DNA from: Gaertneriomyces semiglobifer
Taxonomy: Eukaryota > Chytridiomycota > Chytridiomycetes > Spizellomycetales > Spizellomycetaceae
Assembly: GCA_025558075.1 (NCBI GenBank)
Contig: JAHLKF010000019.1
Location: forward strand, 310,001 to 374,000
Length of the DNA stretch: 64,000 nucleotides
Direction: 5' to 3'
Below, in pieces: positions 29,125-41,015 of this stretch. Below the pieces are notes generated by a model, which saw only the letters and a list, made by a program, of their open reading frames with translations, searched no databases and was not told the origin of the DNA. Made by a program: the position numbers and the translations under genes. The stretch's first letter is position 1; every line of letters starts with the position of its first letter.

Positions 29125-32100
29125 TCACAGTTCATCCCGAGGCATGCTTTCTTCTGTCCCTGGTATCCCAGCAACTACTTTGGGTTCTGGCGAATCATCC
29201 ACGAAACGAATCTGTGGCACCTCCATGTCAACGTTGTCTTGGGTTTCTTCCATGGATGTGAAGTCGGCTGCCAAAGGGAGTGTCGTCTCAGCAGCGCCAT
29301 TCCCAACATGCATATCTCGAGAACCCGAAATGTCTGCGTCATTGGCAGTCGTTGATTCCTGCGGCGTGGGTTCGTCATGGAGATCTAATTCAACTGGGAC
29401 ATTCTCCTGTGGAACTGACTCAGTATGTTGATCGTGGTGGTCACGATCATCGATGATCTCCGCCAGATTCATGCTATGTGGTTCGGCATACTCAGGCTCA
29501 GGAACCATCTGACTGGGCTCTTCATCGTCCTGCTGCCTTGAACCCGTTTCGATATCGTGATCTTGTGCAAGTTCGGATGGTGGACGCTGCTCTACACTGC
29601 GCTCTTCATCATCCGGATGTACCGCGTTCGCTTGCACATCGGGATCTAGGACAGGCTCTTCCGATGCCAAAGGCTGGTTTACAAGAGAAGTCGTGTCACT
29701 AGGAGGAGAACCCTCCGGCGAAATTGTCGTTGAATCAGACACACTTGGCGTAGTCGCGGGCGGTACATCATCAGAAAGACTTCCCAATTCCTCCGATGGT
29801 TGCGGAACGGGTTGTACAGAAATATTAGGATCCAGTCCTTCGCGCAGAGTGTTTGTATCATGCGGTGGGGTCGAGACGCTGGGTCTCACGCCCGCCGCGG
29901 TGGGCCGTTGAGTTTGAAAATTGCTGTCTTTCATTCTGCTTTCTTCGGCCCCACTGGGTGTAACAATTCCGCTGGTAACGCTAACAACGTCACCATTTCC
30001 TTCGTTCCGACTTTCTACTCTCTGCGAAGCGCTGGAGGTAGGCTCCGCTTCTTTAACGCCGTCTCCGGTTCGAGGTTCACCTCCATTTTCACCAATCGGG
30101 GAGTCACCAATGATTTTTTTCACTGATCCAAGAGCACGGTGCACAACTCGCTTTCCTCTTTGCCGGGCGGCCTGCACATGCTGCACAGCTGCCGGGAGGC
30201 CACTGTATACACACCATTCCGCTCCCCGATGCCATTTATGTAGCAAGTCGCTATAAATTGGCGTCATCAATTGACAAGCTTGATGTAGAGTTGGATGCTG
30301 CAGGAGAGGCGCCTGGTTGGTGATGGTCGATGAAGGGGACTTGCACGCGACGTGAATAAATGCATAAGTGCCGAACCAAAGCACAAGGAGACTTGTGAGG
30401 CTCGTCACAAATGACTTGAAACCAAACGGTGACCGCTGTGGCGCATAAGCCGCCAGAGCAGTTGAAAGAAGTTGAGGATTCAGGGAGGTAGACGTGAGAG
30501 AAGTCGGTGTCCACGATTCCAGCGCCTTCTGTGAAATCCTACCGTGTGCATCGGAATCATCTCCAATGACGGGCACACCGGGGGGTAACGAAGCAAGTGT
30601 GCCTTCAGCTTGAGCTGACAACTGGCTCTTTAGTCTTTGCACCTCGGCCCTTAGCGTTTCCAAAGAGTCCTCCTCATCCAAAGACGCACCCAACGATATC
30701 TTCGGCATATTACTTAAACTTGACTTAACGCTTAGTCTCCGAGTCGAGGGGGTATGCGAAAATCCTCCGGTCGGGGGCGGCATCAAAGCAGACTCACCGG
30801 CGCTTGGTGGCTTGTTTACCGACTGCCGCTCGTTGGGGTGGTCTACCGAAGGCAATATTTCTTCCATGACGTTGCTATGCTCAGGCCGCCCGGGTGACCG
30901 GGACTGCCTCGAGCGCACATTCAAAGGGGAACTATCATTGACCCTAAGTATGTTCACCTCGTCCACTCCATTCAGCACTTTGCGAAGCTCCCGCACATCT
31001 TTTCGCACCCTCTTGACGTCTTCTAATGCAGCCTCAACCATGGCTGGGCTCACAGCTGAAGTCTGCGTTACCTCTAGGAAACTCGCAACGAGAACCTCCA
31101 TTTCAGCTTCCGCCATGGCCAGGTCCGCCTGAAGTCCTGCCTTCTCCACCGACCCTAAAGTCTCTTCCATTTCGTGACGCGCAGTTCCATCTGCTTTTAG
31201 CTGCATGCGCGTCTCTTCCAGCACACCGCGCACAACAGTGATCTGCTCCTGAAGTTTCTTCAGTTCATTTTCCCATCGGTCAGTGAGTCCATCGTCGTCG
31301 CCAGTAGCCACCTCACTATGATCCACGTCAGTCATACCAAGTTTCGCATCCTGATGGAGTCGACGAAGGTGATCGCATGTAGTTGTACTTTCAAGAAGGT
31401 CCGCCTCAAGTGCGGCGCACCGGGCTGAAAGGTGTAGGATACGATGCTGTAAAGAATCAGGATCATCTGGCATGTGTGACAGCTCCGCAGGTGCGTCCCC
31501 ATCAAGTGATATACGCAACTGGTACAGGATATCCTTAACCCGGGATGTCCTTTTCCGGTGCTCACCCATTTCCTCTTGAATACCGCGTGCCTCACGAAGC
31601 TCAGTTTGCATATCATTAACTCTTTCGGCCATGGAATCGTAGTCTTCCACACGTCGTTTCGCTTCGACTAGCTCTTTTTGAAGAATCGTCATCTTTGATT
31701 CCAGCTCTTGGATGCTTTGCAGTTGGCTTTCAACTGTGGATAAACTGACGCCGGTGGAGTCTAGCTGCGACGTGGGTACATCGTACAACTCCCACGACAC
31801 GTCCACTACAATAGTCACGGCATTTGCCTCAATGCGACCTTTCAAGTCATCCAACGTTATCATCTGCGACCATCCACATCTTTTACTCTCATCACCATCA
31901 GCATGGCTAAATGCATAACCTCCAGTAAGGGTTTTCACCACGAGGGTTTCGTCACCACTTACGAATGTAATCTTTAGCGATACAATCGCTTGGTCTGCAC
32001 CGGAGGCAGGCGAGAGGTAGACACCCACGGCATTACCATCCGGATGAAGCTTGAGCCTGTACTCCCGACCTGGAGGTCCGAACACGCGGCTCTCAGAATG

Positions 32101-34281
32101 AAGGCCTGCTTCTAGTTGACTGGGTTCAATCTGCCAACTGTATGTGAGGCTTCCAAAGTGTGATATCACCGGCCCAACTACATCCGTTTCAATGACGAGA
32201 TTCTCCACTCCATCGTCGCCGGTGTATATAGCATGATGTAGGGCATCCAAAGGAAGCAGTTCAGGAAAGCCCCATCCGCTCATCTGCTCATTGAAGCCTG
32301 TGAAACTAGGAAGGCTTTGCTCAGTTGCAAGATACACATCGTCATCCGCGTCAGCATAGGACATATGGGCGGGCGATTTGCGGATGCGAAACGCAAAAGA
32401 TTCTATTGGGCGTTCCCATAACTCTCCAGCTGCTATCTCGGCGGCATTTTTGAGAGGACGAATAAAGGCTGAAAGATGCGTCGACAAACCCGATCCTGCA
32501 CCTGTGGGGTATACGGCCAGCTGCCACTCCCATTGTCGCGGTCCAAATGGTGCGGATACGAGCTTATCAACTTGCGATGATGGTGCTGGAAGTGGAACGG
32601 ACCAAGAATAGGAAGCTACCAGGCGACTTGCCGACATGGTAGTTGTATACCCGTAATTTGAGTCGAAATCCGCTGTACCTGTTGATTCAGGTATGTAAAC
32701 GTCAATCACCGGCGCGGTGCCGTTATCTTGTGCTGAGATATCCAAAGCAGTTGGCTGATGGTACATTGTGCCTGCTAAAGCCGGGACAGCATCCTGCATG
32801 AAGAATTTCAGGTTTAATCATCGGCCACTCCTAGGCAATCACCGTGGAAAACTTACGGAAAGCTGACCATCGACCTGTTCGTTCTGAGAGAAGCCATGTG
32901 GATGCAACCCATCTATTTGTGAGGCAGCGAGCATATGGTCATTTTGCCCATCCAGACGGTTATGAACGTCACCACCATGGATGGCTCCTCCTTCGGGATC
33001 GATATAAGCTGATGGAACACCCGGCGGGGCAACATACCCATGGTAATTGTACTGCGAGTCGTCCTGTCCCGAGCCATTGACAGTATAAGCTTCTCCAACC
33101 GCATACGCCTGCGACAAGTCGTGCAATGTTGACTGGTGCGACATGTGTGGCGTATCCACCTGAGCGCCGGCAACCGCATAATCATTTTGCACAGGTTGGT
33201 TCACATCAAAAGGTTGGGGCATCCCCGCTAGCTCGTTATTGGGCATTTGCTGCGATGCTTGGGCATAGCCTCCCGCATACTGATCCGGCGGTGGGTGATC
33301 TATGGCTGGCTGTTGTGGCGATCCGACGAAAGAGTTGCCGGTATAGTGACTGTGCAACGGCTGTGAAGAAGGACCTACGTACGAGCCTCCGGTAAACTGA
33401 CTTTGCAGCGGTTGTTGCGGAGATCCGGCATACGCACTTTCATGAAACTGATTTGGTACCGGGAATTCTGGTGTTCCCCCTGTGAACTGATTTTGTAAAG
33501 GCTGTGGGAGATCAAATGCACTAGGCCTCTTCGGAGACCCAGCAAACCCACTAACTCTTCTGGGTGATGAACTGTAGGTCCCGACCGACCCACCAGTAAA
33601 TTGATTCTGTAAAGGCATTGACGCGGAACCACCCGAGGTATATGAAGCGCCGGTGTACTGATTTTGCAAGGGTTGCGGTTGTTCGAAACCAGGACCTTGA
33701 GTCGCCTCCCCGTACGAACCACCTGTATATTGCGTTTGCAACGGCATCTGATCATATGATGGTTGTGGTGACGAATATGGATATGGCGGTTCATTCGTCT
33801 GTTGACCTTGGCCCGGGTACGCTGATGCAAAAGAGGTTTGGCGCTGCGTCCTGAAGCCGTTATCTCCATATGAGTTGTTACTTTGCCCGTAAGCATCCCC
33901 GCCTGCTTGATATCCGGTCCCTACATGCTCCGGTTGCTGCCCCTGTGAGGTGTAGCTTGCCTGCTGCTGACCGTAATCGGGCTGGTCATAACCGTAGCCA
34001 CTACCAAAACCACTTTGTCCGTATCCAGAAATCTGTGTAGTTGCATGTCTCCCATAAGAATTGGTCGCTTCCGCTCCAATAGGGTATCCGTATGCGTTGT
34101 TAGAGTGGCTGGGTGAACCCATCGTTGCCGAACCAGCATTCTCGCCATTCTCTGTCATGAGTTGTTGTTTATGCTGAGGCAACTGAGGTTCCGGTTTAGG
34201 TTCGCTCAGCCTTGACGGCTGCCTCGACCTCGTCGACCGTTGCGGAGGAGGATCATCTGGAAAGCCGTCCAAAGCGAACAT
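29125..34281 (-). CDS. Large MATH-domain, coiled-coil, membrane-anchored protein with LxxQxTG array
   Basis: Two long minus-strand frames (34281-32839 and 32799-29125) are joined by an intron of about 65 nt near 32795-32860 (GTAAGT...ATGCAG), giving about 1,690 residues. The N-terminal 480 residues are Gln/Gly/Tyr/Ser-rich and hold five exact LxxQxTG motifs (LQTQYTG, LQNQYTG, LQNQFTG twice, LQSQFTG) plus the variant LHSHYTG. Two MATH/TRAF-like domains follow (SYSWSVPLP ... WEWQLAVYPTG; SLTYSWQIEP ... YRLKLHPDG), then a coiled coil of about 250 residues. A single membrane segment (SLTSLLVLWFGTYAFIHVA) and a long acidic Ser/Pro/Glu tail end the protein. LxxQxTG is the consensus for Ark/Prk-family endocytic kinases in yeast. 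An upstream exon may exist, because the frame stays open 5' of the chosen ATG (VRRKFEFFEQM). Confidence 0.65.
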
Positions 34282-34948
34282 TTGCTCGAAGAATTCGAAC
34301 TTTCTTCGTACCAGGGATGCTGCTGACCCTCAGGACAGCCAGTGGAGTTGCTTCGCTGTGAGTGATGAGGTTCCGTATAAGATGTGCCTAGCGGTCCGTC
34401 TGCGATGTACATGTAGCAGTGTGTGAGAGTCAAGGATTGTGGCTGTTGACCAAGTTGCTCAACGCGCCCACCACACAACAAACCTCAATGACCCTCGATA
34501 TGAAAAAGAATACTGTGTTATGCCGACGAACGAAGAACCTGTGCAATGCTAGGATCTCGGAGAGAGAATCAGAGGGAGGGAGGCGGGGGTTATGGATGTA
34601 GATCTGGAGTTGGCTGGACGGAATCAAATTGCCTTCTAACATGACACTATCGTGATAAGGCATATAGTAAAATTGATACAACTGAATGGCCGTACAAGAA
34701 GAATAGGATGGCAGTGACATACGAGAGATAGAACTCGTGCAGGATTCTTTGTGTGTGGAAGTGTAGGTTGTACGCCGCCAACGGTCTATTCAAATAGTTA
34801 CATGAAATGTGCATTATTCTTCATAAATCGGGGTATTGCTAGATAACGAGATATGGCAGGGGAGGTACCGGGCTTACCAGTAGATGGCAAGCGAGCTTAG
34901 GAACATGGGAATGGTTACGGAAGAGCAACATAGGTGAGCATTCGGAAA
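34282..34948. other. Intergenic, no gene seen
   Basis: Spacer between two minus-strand genes. It may contain an unrecognised 5' exon of the MATH-domain gene. No other structure was seen. Confidence 0.35.
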
Positions 34949-35710
34949 TCACATCGAGCTTCTCATGTGCGAGGGATAGGATGGAGGTGGTGGTGGTGGC
35001 CAGGAAACAATTCCTGGGGCGACGGACTCAGTTTCCTGGGTTACGGTTTCATCCGGAAGGGGTGGGTGCAAAGGAGGTCCGTGTGCCATTCGGTACACTT
35101 CCGGAATGGGAGGCACTTCAACAATAGTCAACTCATTTGCACTGTGCTGTCTTCTCGTGTCGTCGCCTAGCAGCGTTGGGGGCACCCGCATACTTCTATA
35201 GCTCGGCACTCGTCGACATCCGTCGAACAGTTCCCTAACATCGGCTCTGCGATCCGTTCCGTCCGTCTCATTCTCAGCATACCTGGGCAGCGTGTCCACA
35301 TAATTGGGATCATGCCATGCATCATCCCAGGTGTTCAGTTCTCTTCCATTAAAATGACCCGAGAAGCGCATGTCTGACAGCCGCGTGTTGCGCTTCAATC
35401 TGCGCCGTGAGAAAAAGGTGCACGCAACTGCTGTTGCAAACAAAAGGACGCCCACGGATATCGGGATAATGACGGGAAGGGATTGGGACAGGGTGTGCGC
35501 ACTTGGGAGAAGAGTCGGAGAAGATGGAGGGAGCTGTGTCGGAGAAGGAAACGGGTCGACGGACGGTAAAGATGGGTTGGGCGAGTCTGGAGTATCTGGA
35601 GGCGGCACGGCGTCAAAGGGCGACTCTGAAGGTACGTCCTCGACTGCTGGCGGCAACGGCTGTTCATCGGGCGCGGCGGCTTCTCCTTCTACCTGTGCCG
35701 TAGCACTCAT
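34949..35710 (-). CDS. Single-pass membrane protein with PPxY motif
   Basis: A 253-residue single-exon frame from ATG 35710. The first 78 residues are Pro/Ser/Glu-rich and likely disordered. One strong membrane helix (residues about 79-99, PVIIPISVGVLLFATAVACT) is followed by a basic stop-transfer stretch SRRRLKRN. The cytosolic tail of about 150 residues ends PPPPPPSYPSHMRSSM, with a PPxY motif that could recruit a WW-domain ubiquitin ligase. There is no classical signal peptide, so the topology (N outside) is inferred from the positive-inside rule. No family was recognised. Confidence 0.55.
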   Translation of the reverse strand: MSATAQVEGEAAAPDEQPLPPAVEDVPSESPFDAVPPPDTPDSPNPSLPSVDPFPSPTQLPPSSPTLLPSAHTLSQSLPVIIPISVGVLLFATAVACTFFSRRRLKRNTRLSDMRFSGHFNGRELNTWDDAWHDPNYVDTLPRYAENETDGTDRRADVRELFDGCRRVPSYRSMRVPPTLLGDDTRRQHSANELTIVEVPPIPEVYRMAHGPPLHPPLPDETVTQETESVAPGIVSWPPPPPPSYPSHMRSSM

Positions 35711-36455
35711 GGCATCCTCTTTCCGCAGAGTTGGCCGTCACCTATCGCGTTCGATGTCCGTTGGCTGCGGGCAGCCCTGTCAACGCGTCAGTTGCGTGGT
35801 GGCACAGTCACGTTCTGCAACTGAAGTGTGACATTTCTCAAGTGTGTGATGTTGGGAAGCATCGTCCTCTAAAATGATCGTATGCGGGCGTCGTCACTGC
35901 TCAGGAGAGGTGGTGGGTGAACCGACCATTGGTTACCTGGTTATGAATGATGCGCCTTCTCACGCCCCTGTTTCGTAGGGTCCGCCAGGTGTTGTCTGAT
36001 CCATCCCATTTCTACTCCCACCATTGGTGACAGCACTCTGGGGATCTGATCCGTCCTCTTTTAGTGTTCTCTGGTAGTTGAGGAACCGTCATTTAAAGGA
36101 GTCCATGTTAAGGAACTGCCACATTCCTGTTCATGCCGAGCATCCATAAGAAATACAGCCCAACATGAACGGATTTGGACGATGAACCTGGTCAAAGCTT
36201 GTACCTTCGTGTCATCTGGAGAACCAGCCATCCAAGAAATCCATAGTGGAGTGTCCCGTCGTTTCCGTGTGCTTCTGAGCGGAGATGCGTAAGCCATTAC
36301 ATAAATACAACCCTAACGCCAGCGCGACACGGACTCAATTTAAAAGGCGTGGGGAAACGCGCAGGGAAGTGTGCTCGACGACGACGACAACGATATGGAC
36401 AGCCGAGAACGAGAACGAGAGCGAGACCGACAATACAATATCAGTCAATCAACAC
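35711..36455. other. Intergenic, divergent promoter region
   Basis: Lies between the membrane-protein gene (minus) and the next plus-strand gene. A TTTAAAAGG box at about 36339-36347 is a candidate TATA element for the downstream gene. Confidence 0.35.
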
Positions 36456-36830
36456 ATGCCTAGACAGAAAGAGACCATGAAGCCCAGCTGGCCTCAGGAT
36501 TTTCCCTCAGAGAAGGTGATCACGGAGCTCGTTTTGTCTGAAACATTCAACCCTGCTGGTTCGGACGTCTCCGTCGTCTTGTTCAATGCGATTCGCGAGG
36601 ATTCCGTCTTGGATGTTGATGACATATTTGCCGCATCGTACAAGAAACACTTTGACACCATGTGCTGCGCCCTGGACTTTCTGTGGGAAAAGTTCAATCA
36701 TAACGCTACCAAAAAGCATCGGAACAGAATCCAAAAGATTCGGAAGGCCCTGGTGAGTGCGTGTGTACATGGCAGTAAGAACCTGGTTTGCCGCATTTGC
36801 GGAGAACACAGTGGAACTCTCTATCCGTAA
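36456..36830 (+). CDS. Hypothetical protein or 5' exon of the PD-(D/E)XK-like gene
   Basis: An open frame from ATG 36456 (MPRQKETMKPSWPQDF) to TAA 36830, about 124 residues. It is helical and charged, with C-x2-C (RICGEHSG) near the end. A good donor (GTGAGTGCG) follows IRKAL at about 36752. If used, the frame would splice across a repeat-bearing segment to an acceptor near 37091 and become the N-terminus of the following nuclease-like protein. Which reading is right cannot be told from sequence alone. An earlier in-frame ATG at 36285 lies upstream of the TATA-like box. Confidence 0.4.
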   Translation: MPRQKETMKPSWPQDFPSEKVITELVLSETFNPAGSDVSVVLFNAIREDSVLDVDDIFAASYKKHFDTMCCALDFLWEKFNHNATKKHRNRIQKIRKALVSACVHGSKNLVCRICGEHSGTLYP

Positions 36831-37000
36831 AGTCATCTGTGCGGAGCGGGGCGAGAGGGTGTCAGGCATAGTCTTCTGATGAGCCGAGACCACTGGTTAG
36901 CTCTTGTTATTGTGTAGAACCTCACATAATTTCAATCCGTGAAGTCTTCTGACGAATCGGGGCGAAGCAAGTAGGCAAAGTCTTCTGATGCGCCGAGATT
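36831..37000 (+). repeat. Short tandem repeat, about 22-nt GTCTTCTGATG-type units
   Basis: Three related units, AGTCTTCTGATGAGCCGAG, AGTCTTCTGACGAATCGG and AGTCTTCTGATGCGCCGAG, occur in this stretch together with a GCGGAGCGGGGCGAG segment. They fall between two plus-strand frames and may lie inside an intron. Confidence 0.55.
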
Positions 37001-37177
37001 GTGAGGGATGGAACCTTGGCACAATCCTGTTCTTCTGGTATTCTTCCTTGTAGCATCCCTGACACTGCTAATGTCCATTGCGTCTCCCAGCATAAAGAAG
37101 AAGAGACGTTTGGAATCTACTTTGACACGCAAAAGAGGAGGCTCGACCGTTATGAAGTAGCTGCGGGAACTACGTAC

Positions 37178-38554
37178 ATGCGCGGCAGACCATCCGACGC
37201 ATCAGGCAGCAAAAAGCGCACATGGACCACTATGAGAGACTCTTCCCCGAGTCCCTTTTGGGTAGGTGCTAACGTGGAGGAGAACGAGATCAGTGTTGAA
37301 GACTCCGGTGCCGAGGAAGTGGACCATTATGGGACAAAGGAGGAGTGCGAGCCAAGAAGTGAACAGGACGCACCTGATGCAGAAGGGCCGTTCCTGAGCA
37401 TACCGGCAATCATCGACGTTCCGGCTGACTACGAGCTGCTGGAGCCCCGAGATATGTTCCTGACAGATGGGCTCAATCTGAGCCAACATTTCTACAGGTT
37501 CCAGCGACACTCCCTCGCGTGTGCCAGGCAGATGAAGTTGACTGTTGAGGCCAATGCCCACGAGATTTTGGCCTTGTCGTACACCCTTCTCGTCAAGCCT
37601 GGCCAGCACTCGGATGGACTCCTTTCATTCTTATCACCGGAAGACTTGCAGAATGTGGAGACGGCAACCAAGACGGCCGCATCACTCACGGAATACCAGC
37701 TCAGTGAGCCGCTGGAGGCGCAGCTGCGAAAACTCGGCAAACTCTTGCAAAAAACGTCCTTTAGTAGCAATCCAGAGATCCAGCAGGCATTTCTTTCTCA
37801 TTTATGCCACTATGAGATGGGGACCACGGAATCACTCCTTATGCAGCTATTCATGACACTAGCACGTCGACTGCCGTTCACACGAGTCAGGCTTGAACGA
37901 GACTCAGAATCTGACTTGATCGCATCGTACATCTCGCTTGTAGTTGGCGAGATCCTGGCAGGTGACGAGAGGATGCGGGCAGTATGGCCAAATACTGCGG
38001 CGAGCGTTGCCATCAAAGAGAAGAGTGTCCAGCGGGCGAGGCAACCAGATTTCAAGCTCATCCGCGTGCACCAGGGAATGGAGGACCATGAGTGTGGCTA
38101 CGGTGAGGTGAAAACGAGTTCGCACTCAAAGGATACCTACCTTTTGAACTACGATCTCATCCGAATTGCACGATTCGGCAAGCAATGTCTTGACTCTCTG
38201 ATCCGGGCAGGCGTTCCCAGTCCCGTGGTGCCGCTGTTCCAGGTGGTGGGCCCACACATGTGCTTCTATGCCATGGTGCTGATTTCCGACGGACTCTATG
38301 TGATGCTAGAGATTGGCAGCCTGCAGATCCCGCTTTGCACCAAGGATTTGTTGGGCTTTGTGGACGAGGTTCACCATCTGATAGCCTTTCGTTCGTTGTG
38401 TTGTCGCGTAACGGAGGCTATGGCCGGTGAGAAAGTGTCAACGGTCCAAGTTGCGAAATGCTTGCGGAAGACGCTGACGACGCCGCAGTTTCGTGACATC
38501 CTTGAGCCCACAAAGTCACGAAAGCGCAGAGGCAGTATCGCACATACCAGGTGA
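37178..38554 (+). CDS. PD-(D/E)XK nuclease-like protein, lineage-expanded type
   Basis: An open frame to TGA at 38554. It is open upstream to 37001 without an ATG, so the start is either ATG 37178 (MRGRPSDASGSKKRTW) or a spliced upstream exon. The C-terminal half has ERDSESDLIASY, then QPDFKLIR (Asp near residue 291) and YGEVKTSS (Glu near 310, Lys near 312). This is the PD-x(n)-(D/E)xK spacing of restriction-like nuclease folds, with the preceding acidic helix. Similar uncharacterised proteins occur as large families in early-diverging fungi, and some effector or mobile-element proteins share this core. Catalytic activity is plausible because all acidic and basic positions are present, but the assignment rests on motif spacing only. 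Confidence 0.45.
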   Translation: MRGRPSDASGSKKRTWTTMRDSSPSPFWVGANVEENEISVEDSGAEEVDHYGTKEECEPRSEQDAPDAEGPFLSIPAIIDVPADYELLEPRDMFLTDGLNLSQHFYRFQRHSLACARQMKLTVEANAHEILALSYTLLVKPGQHSDGLLSFLSPEDLQNVETATKTAASLTEYQLSEPLEAQLRKLGKLLQKTSFSSNPEIQQAFLSHLCHYEMGTTESLLMQLFMTLARRLPFTRVRLERDSESDLIASYISLVVGEILAGDERMRAVWPNTAASVAIKEKSVQRARQPDFKLIRVHQGMEDHECGYGEVKTSSHSKDTYLLNYDLIRIARFGKQCLDSLIRAGVPSPVVPLFQVVGPHMCFYAMVLISDGLYVMLEIGSLQIPLCTKDLLGFVDEVHHLIAFRSLCCRVTEAMAGEKVSTVQVAKCLRKTLTTPQFRDILEPTKSRKRRGSIAHTR

Positions 38555-41015
38555 AGAAGTGTGAAGAGAGCAATCTCCTATTACGGTGGCATTCGGTCCT
38601 CTGAAGATGTGACTTGCGTGTATATATATCTATGAACATTGTGTATGCGGTACTTGAGTAAATAAAATGCGAAGCGAAGTACAGGAGGCAACTCGATTCT
38701 ATTTATTTACTGCAAATTTGCAACCGGAGTGGTTCAACATCAGCACACCTTTCGCAGTGTCCATCCATGTTCAAGCGACGAGTTGCAAGAGATGTCTCAA
38801 ATGAGTGAGAGGTGTGCGCATGTCTAGGTTCCATCATGGCAGCGTCAGTCCCGCCAGCTCAAGCGTTTAGGAGAGGACGGAGGTCCTTCTGGCAATTTTC
38901 GGCCGGAAAATGTGTTATATACTTGCTGGGCCAGGAGAAGCACCGCATGGACGAAGCCGGTACAAATGTACTTAACCCCTTCACATTCATACCCAAACCA
39001 TCGGCCTACTTGCTTTTTCTGTTTTTATGCGGCGTAAATATTCCCAGGCAGGTTCGCTCTCCTACGACACCAGGTACCGCCTCATGTACAGGAATGCATT
39101 CCGGTGCATTGTTCGCATGCATCCCGAGCAGCGCTTCCCCGCATGCAAGTAACGGCGACAACCCGGCTAGGCTAGGTGTAACGTCAAAAAGTTGCGATCG
39201 GTGTGGCATGAAGCATGCGGCGCTGATGCGGTGCGGCTTATTAACTGTCCAACTAATAGGGCGCACTGTATCAGCGCCCGGTCGCTTTATCCTTCCTGGA
39301 CGGCAGGTTTATTTCCGAGCATTCAAGCTAGGACTCTCTTTTTCTGAACAACAAGGCAAAAAGGGAACCTATGACACTTCCGTTGTATTTCGCTGTGAGT
39401 ATCATTGGCGTCTTGAGGTAGTAACTGATCAACAGGTATCGGTTTGTGATCGCAAACCTTAATCATGCAGTTTCGGCGAGTAGGATAGATGGTGATGAAG
39501 GGAGAAGAAGAAATATGCATTTGGAAAGATTCAGTTGGACGAAGCAAGGCGGTAAGATGAGGAAAAGTAACCTACCATTCCCCACGGATGGATCTTTCCT
39601 CTGAATCGAAATGCGTGGAAGGTCGGGTGTTCAATGGGGTAACTTTTAAAGTGGACAGCCCTCAACGTCAGGGCTTGCGATCTGCCCGGTGAGCAACTTT
39701 CTTCAACGCTTTTCTGTCGCAGCGTTGATGATGTTCAATGTCCGAGAATGACTTCCAATGTACATTTGCGGAACATAAAGGGCCGTAACTCGTCTCTTCT
39801 ATCAGGAATCTCCACAAAGCGATGGCATATGTACATTTCATTTCGCTGCCGCTTTCGGAGTCCAATCGATGTGATGCCACTACTGTTGATGGACGAACTA
39901 CTTGGGCTCGTAAGAGTATAAGAGTCGTCGTTACCAAAATGGTCGTTCTTTCTGCACTCGTCGAAGTCCAACACATGATCTGCTAGCGTTGTGATTTGGT
40001 GAATACGCATAGAACTGGTTAATATTCTATTTTATAGTCGACCTCCTACGTCTAAATACAGAAGGGATGAGACGGTGCCCAAAATCCACATGTCGATGTA
40101 TGGTTCACATTCCGCCGACGATGATAGATAGACCGACTTTGCTACTTGCAGTTTCCGACTACGGAGTTTCGATAGAATGGATCGAAGGAGGAGACAGCCC
40201 AAAAAGTCCAGAATGTGGTGATGGTTTTGATTGCCGGTCGCGGCGCTTTCGTTTATGTTAGCATTAGACTATTTTATTTTTGTGGCATAACAGGCATGCT
40301 GGGCATTCTTTCCCAATGTTCTGGTGAAGGGTCTGCTTGCTCAAGCTACAGAGCAATATCATTTTACATTGATAGGCTATTTAGACAACGGATATTTCTG
40401 AACTATTAAGAACCCAGCGGAGTAATTTCATGTGAAATCCGAATACTTTGAACTGGAAGCAGAGACCAGTCTGCCATGAACGCGGTCTCAGTCGGAATCT
40501 GCGTATGTAATCTTAACTCCGCTCACTTCACAGTACACCCTAACCCCAGGCCGGTTGACTTGCAGATGCGTCTTCGCACGAAAACCGGCTGGATTGGAGC
40601 TGGAACGTCCTGGTGTAGTAGATACGTCCGAGGTGATGGCCATGTCGTGGAAAGGGCTTCGGGATGTCAGCGATCAATACTTTGCTCAGAACACGGAGGT
40701 CGACATCGGTTCCTGGCTGTCCCATCTTTGAGAGAACGCTGAACATGGCCTTGACACGTCCGATTTCAAAGTGTGGAAGTCCCGATGGTGCAATGCGATG
40801 AAATGACATACCAAGTCCAGTGAAATGACATCACAAGTCGAGTGAATGGACTCACTTAATACGAGTGAACCAGCCTCCCCCTGGCCGCAAAGTCAAATTT
40901 CCACTCGGTGAAAAGTTCCTTCTTTACCAGACCAGTCGTCGACAGGGACATCATCAACCATGTAGCGGGCGGACGAACGCCGGACGACGTCGAAATAGCG
41001 GATTAGTATCATATC
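38555..41015. other. Long gene-poor stretch
   Basis: Frames up to 216 codons occur (for example plus strand 38812-39462), but their composition is arbitrary and no domain is seen. A minus-strand frame at 40540-40809 (MSFHRIAPSGLPHFEIGRVK) has more protein-like composition and could be a relic of a gene. No RNA gene or clear transposon was recognised. Confidence 0.4.

Noticed and set aside
38812..39462. A 216-codon plus-strand frame
   Set aside because: Arbitrary composition, no domain, no promoter or intron signals; probably a chance frame in GC-balanced intergenic DNA.
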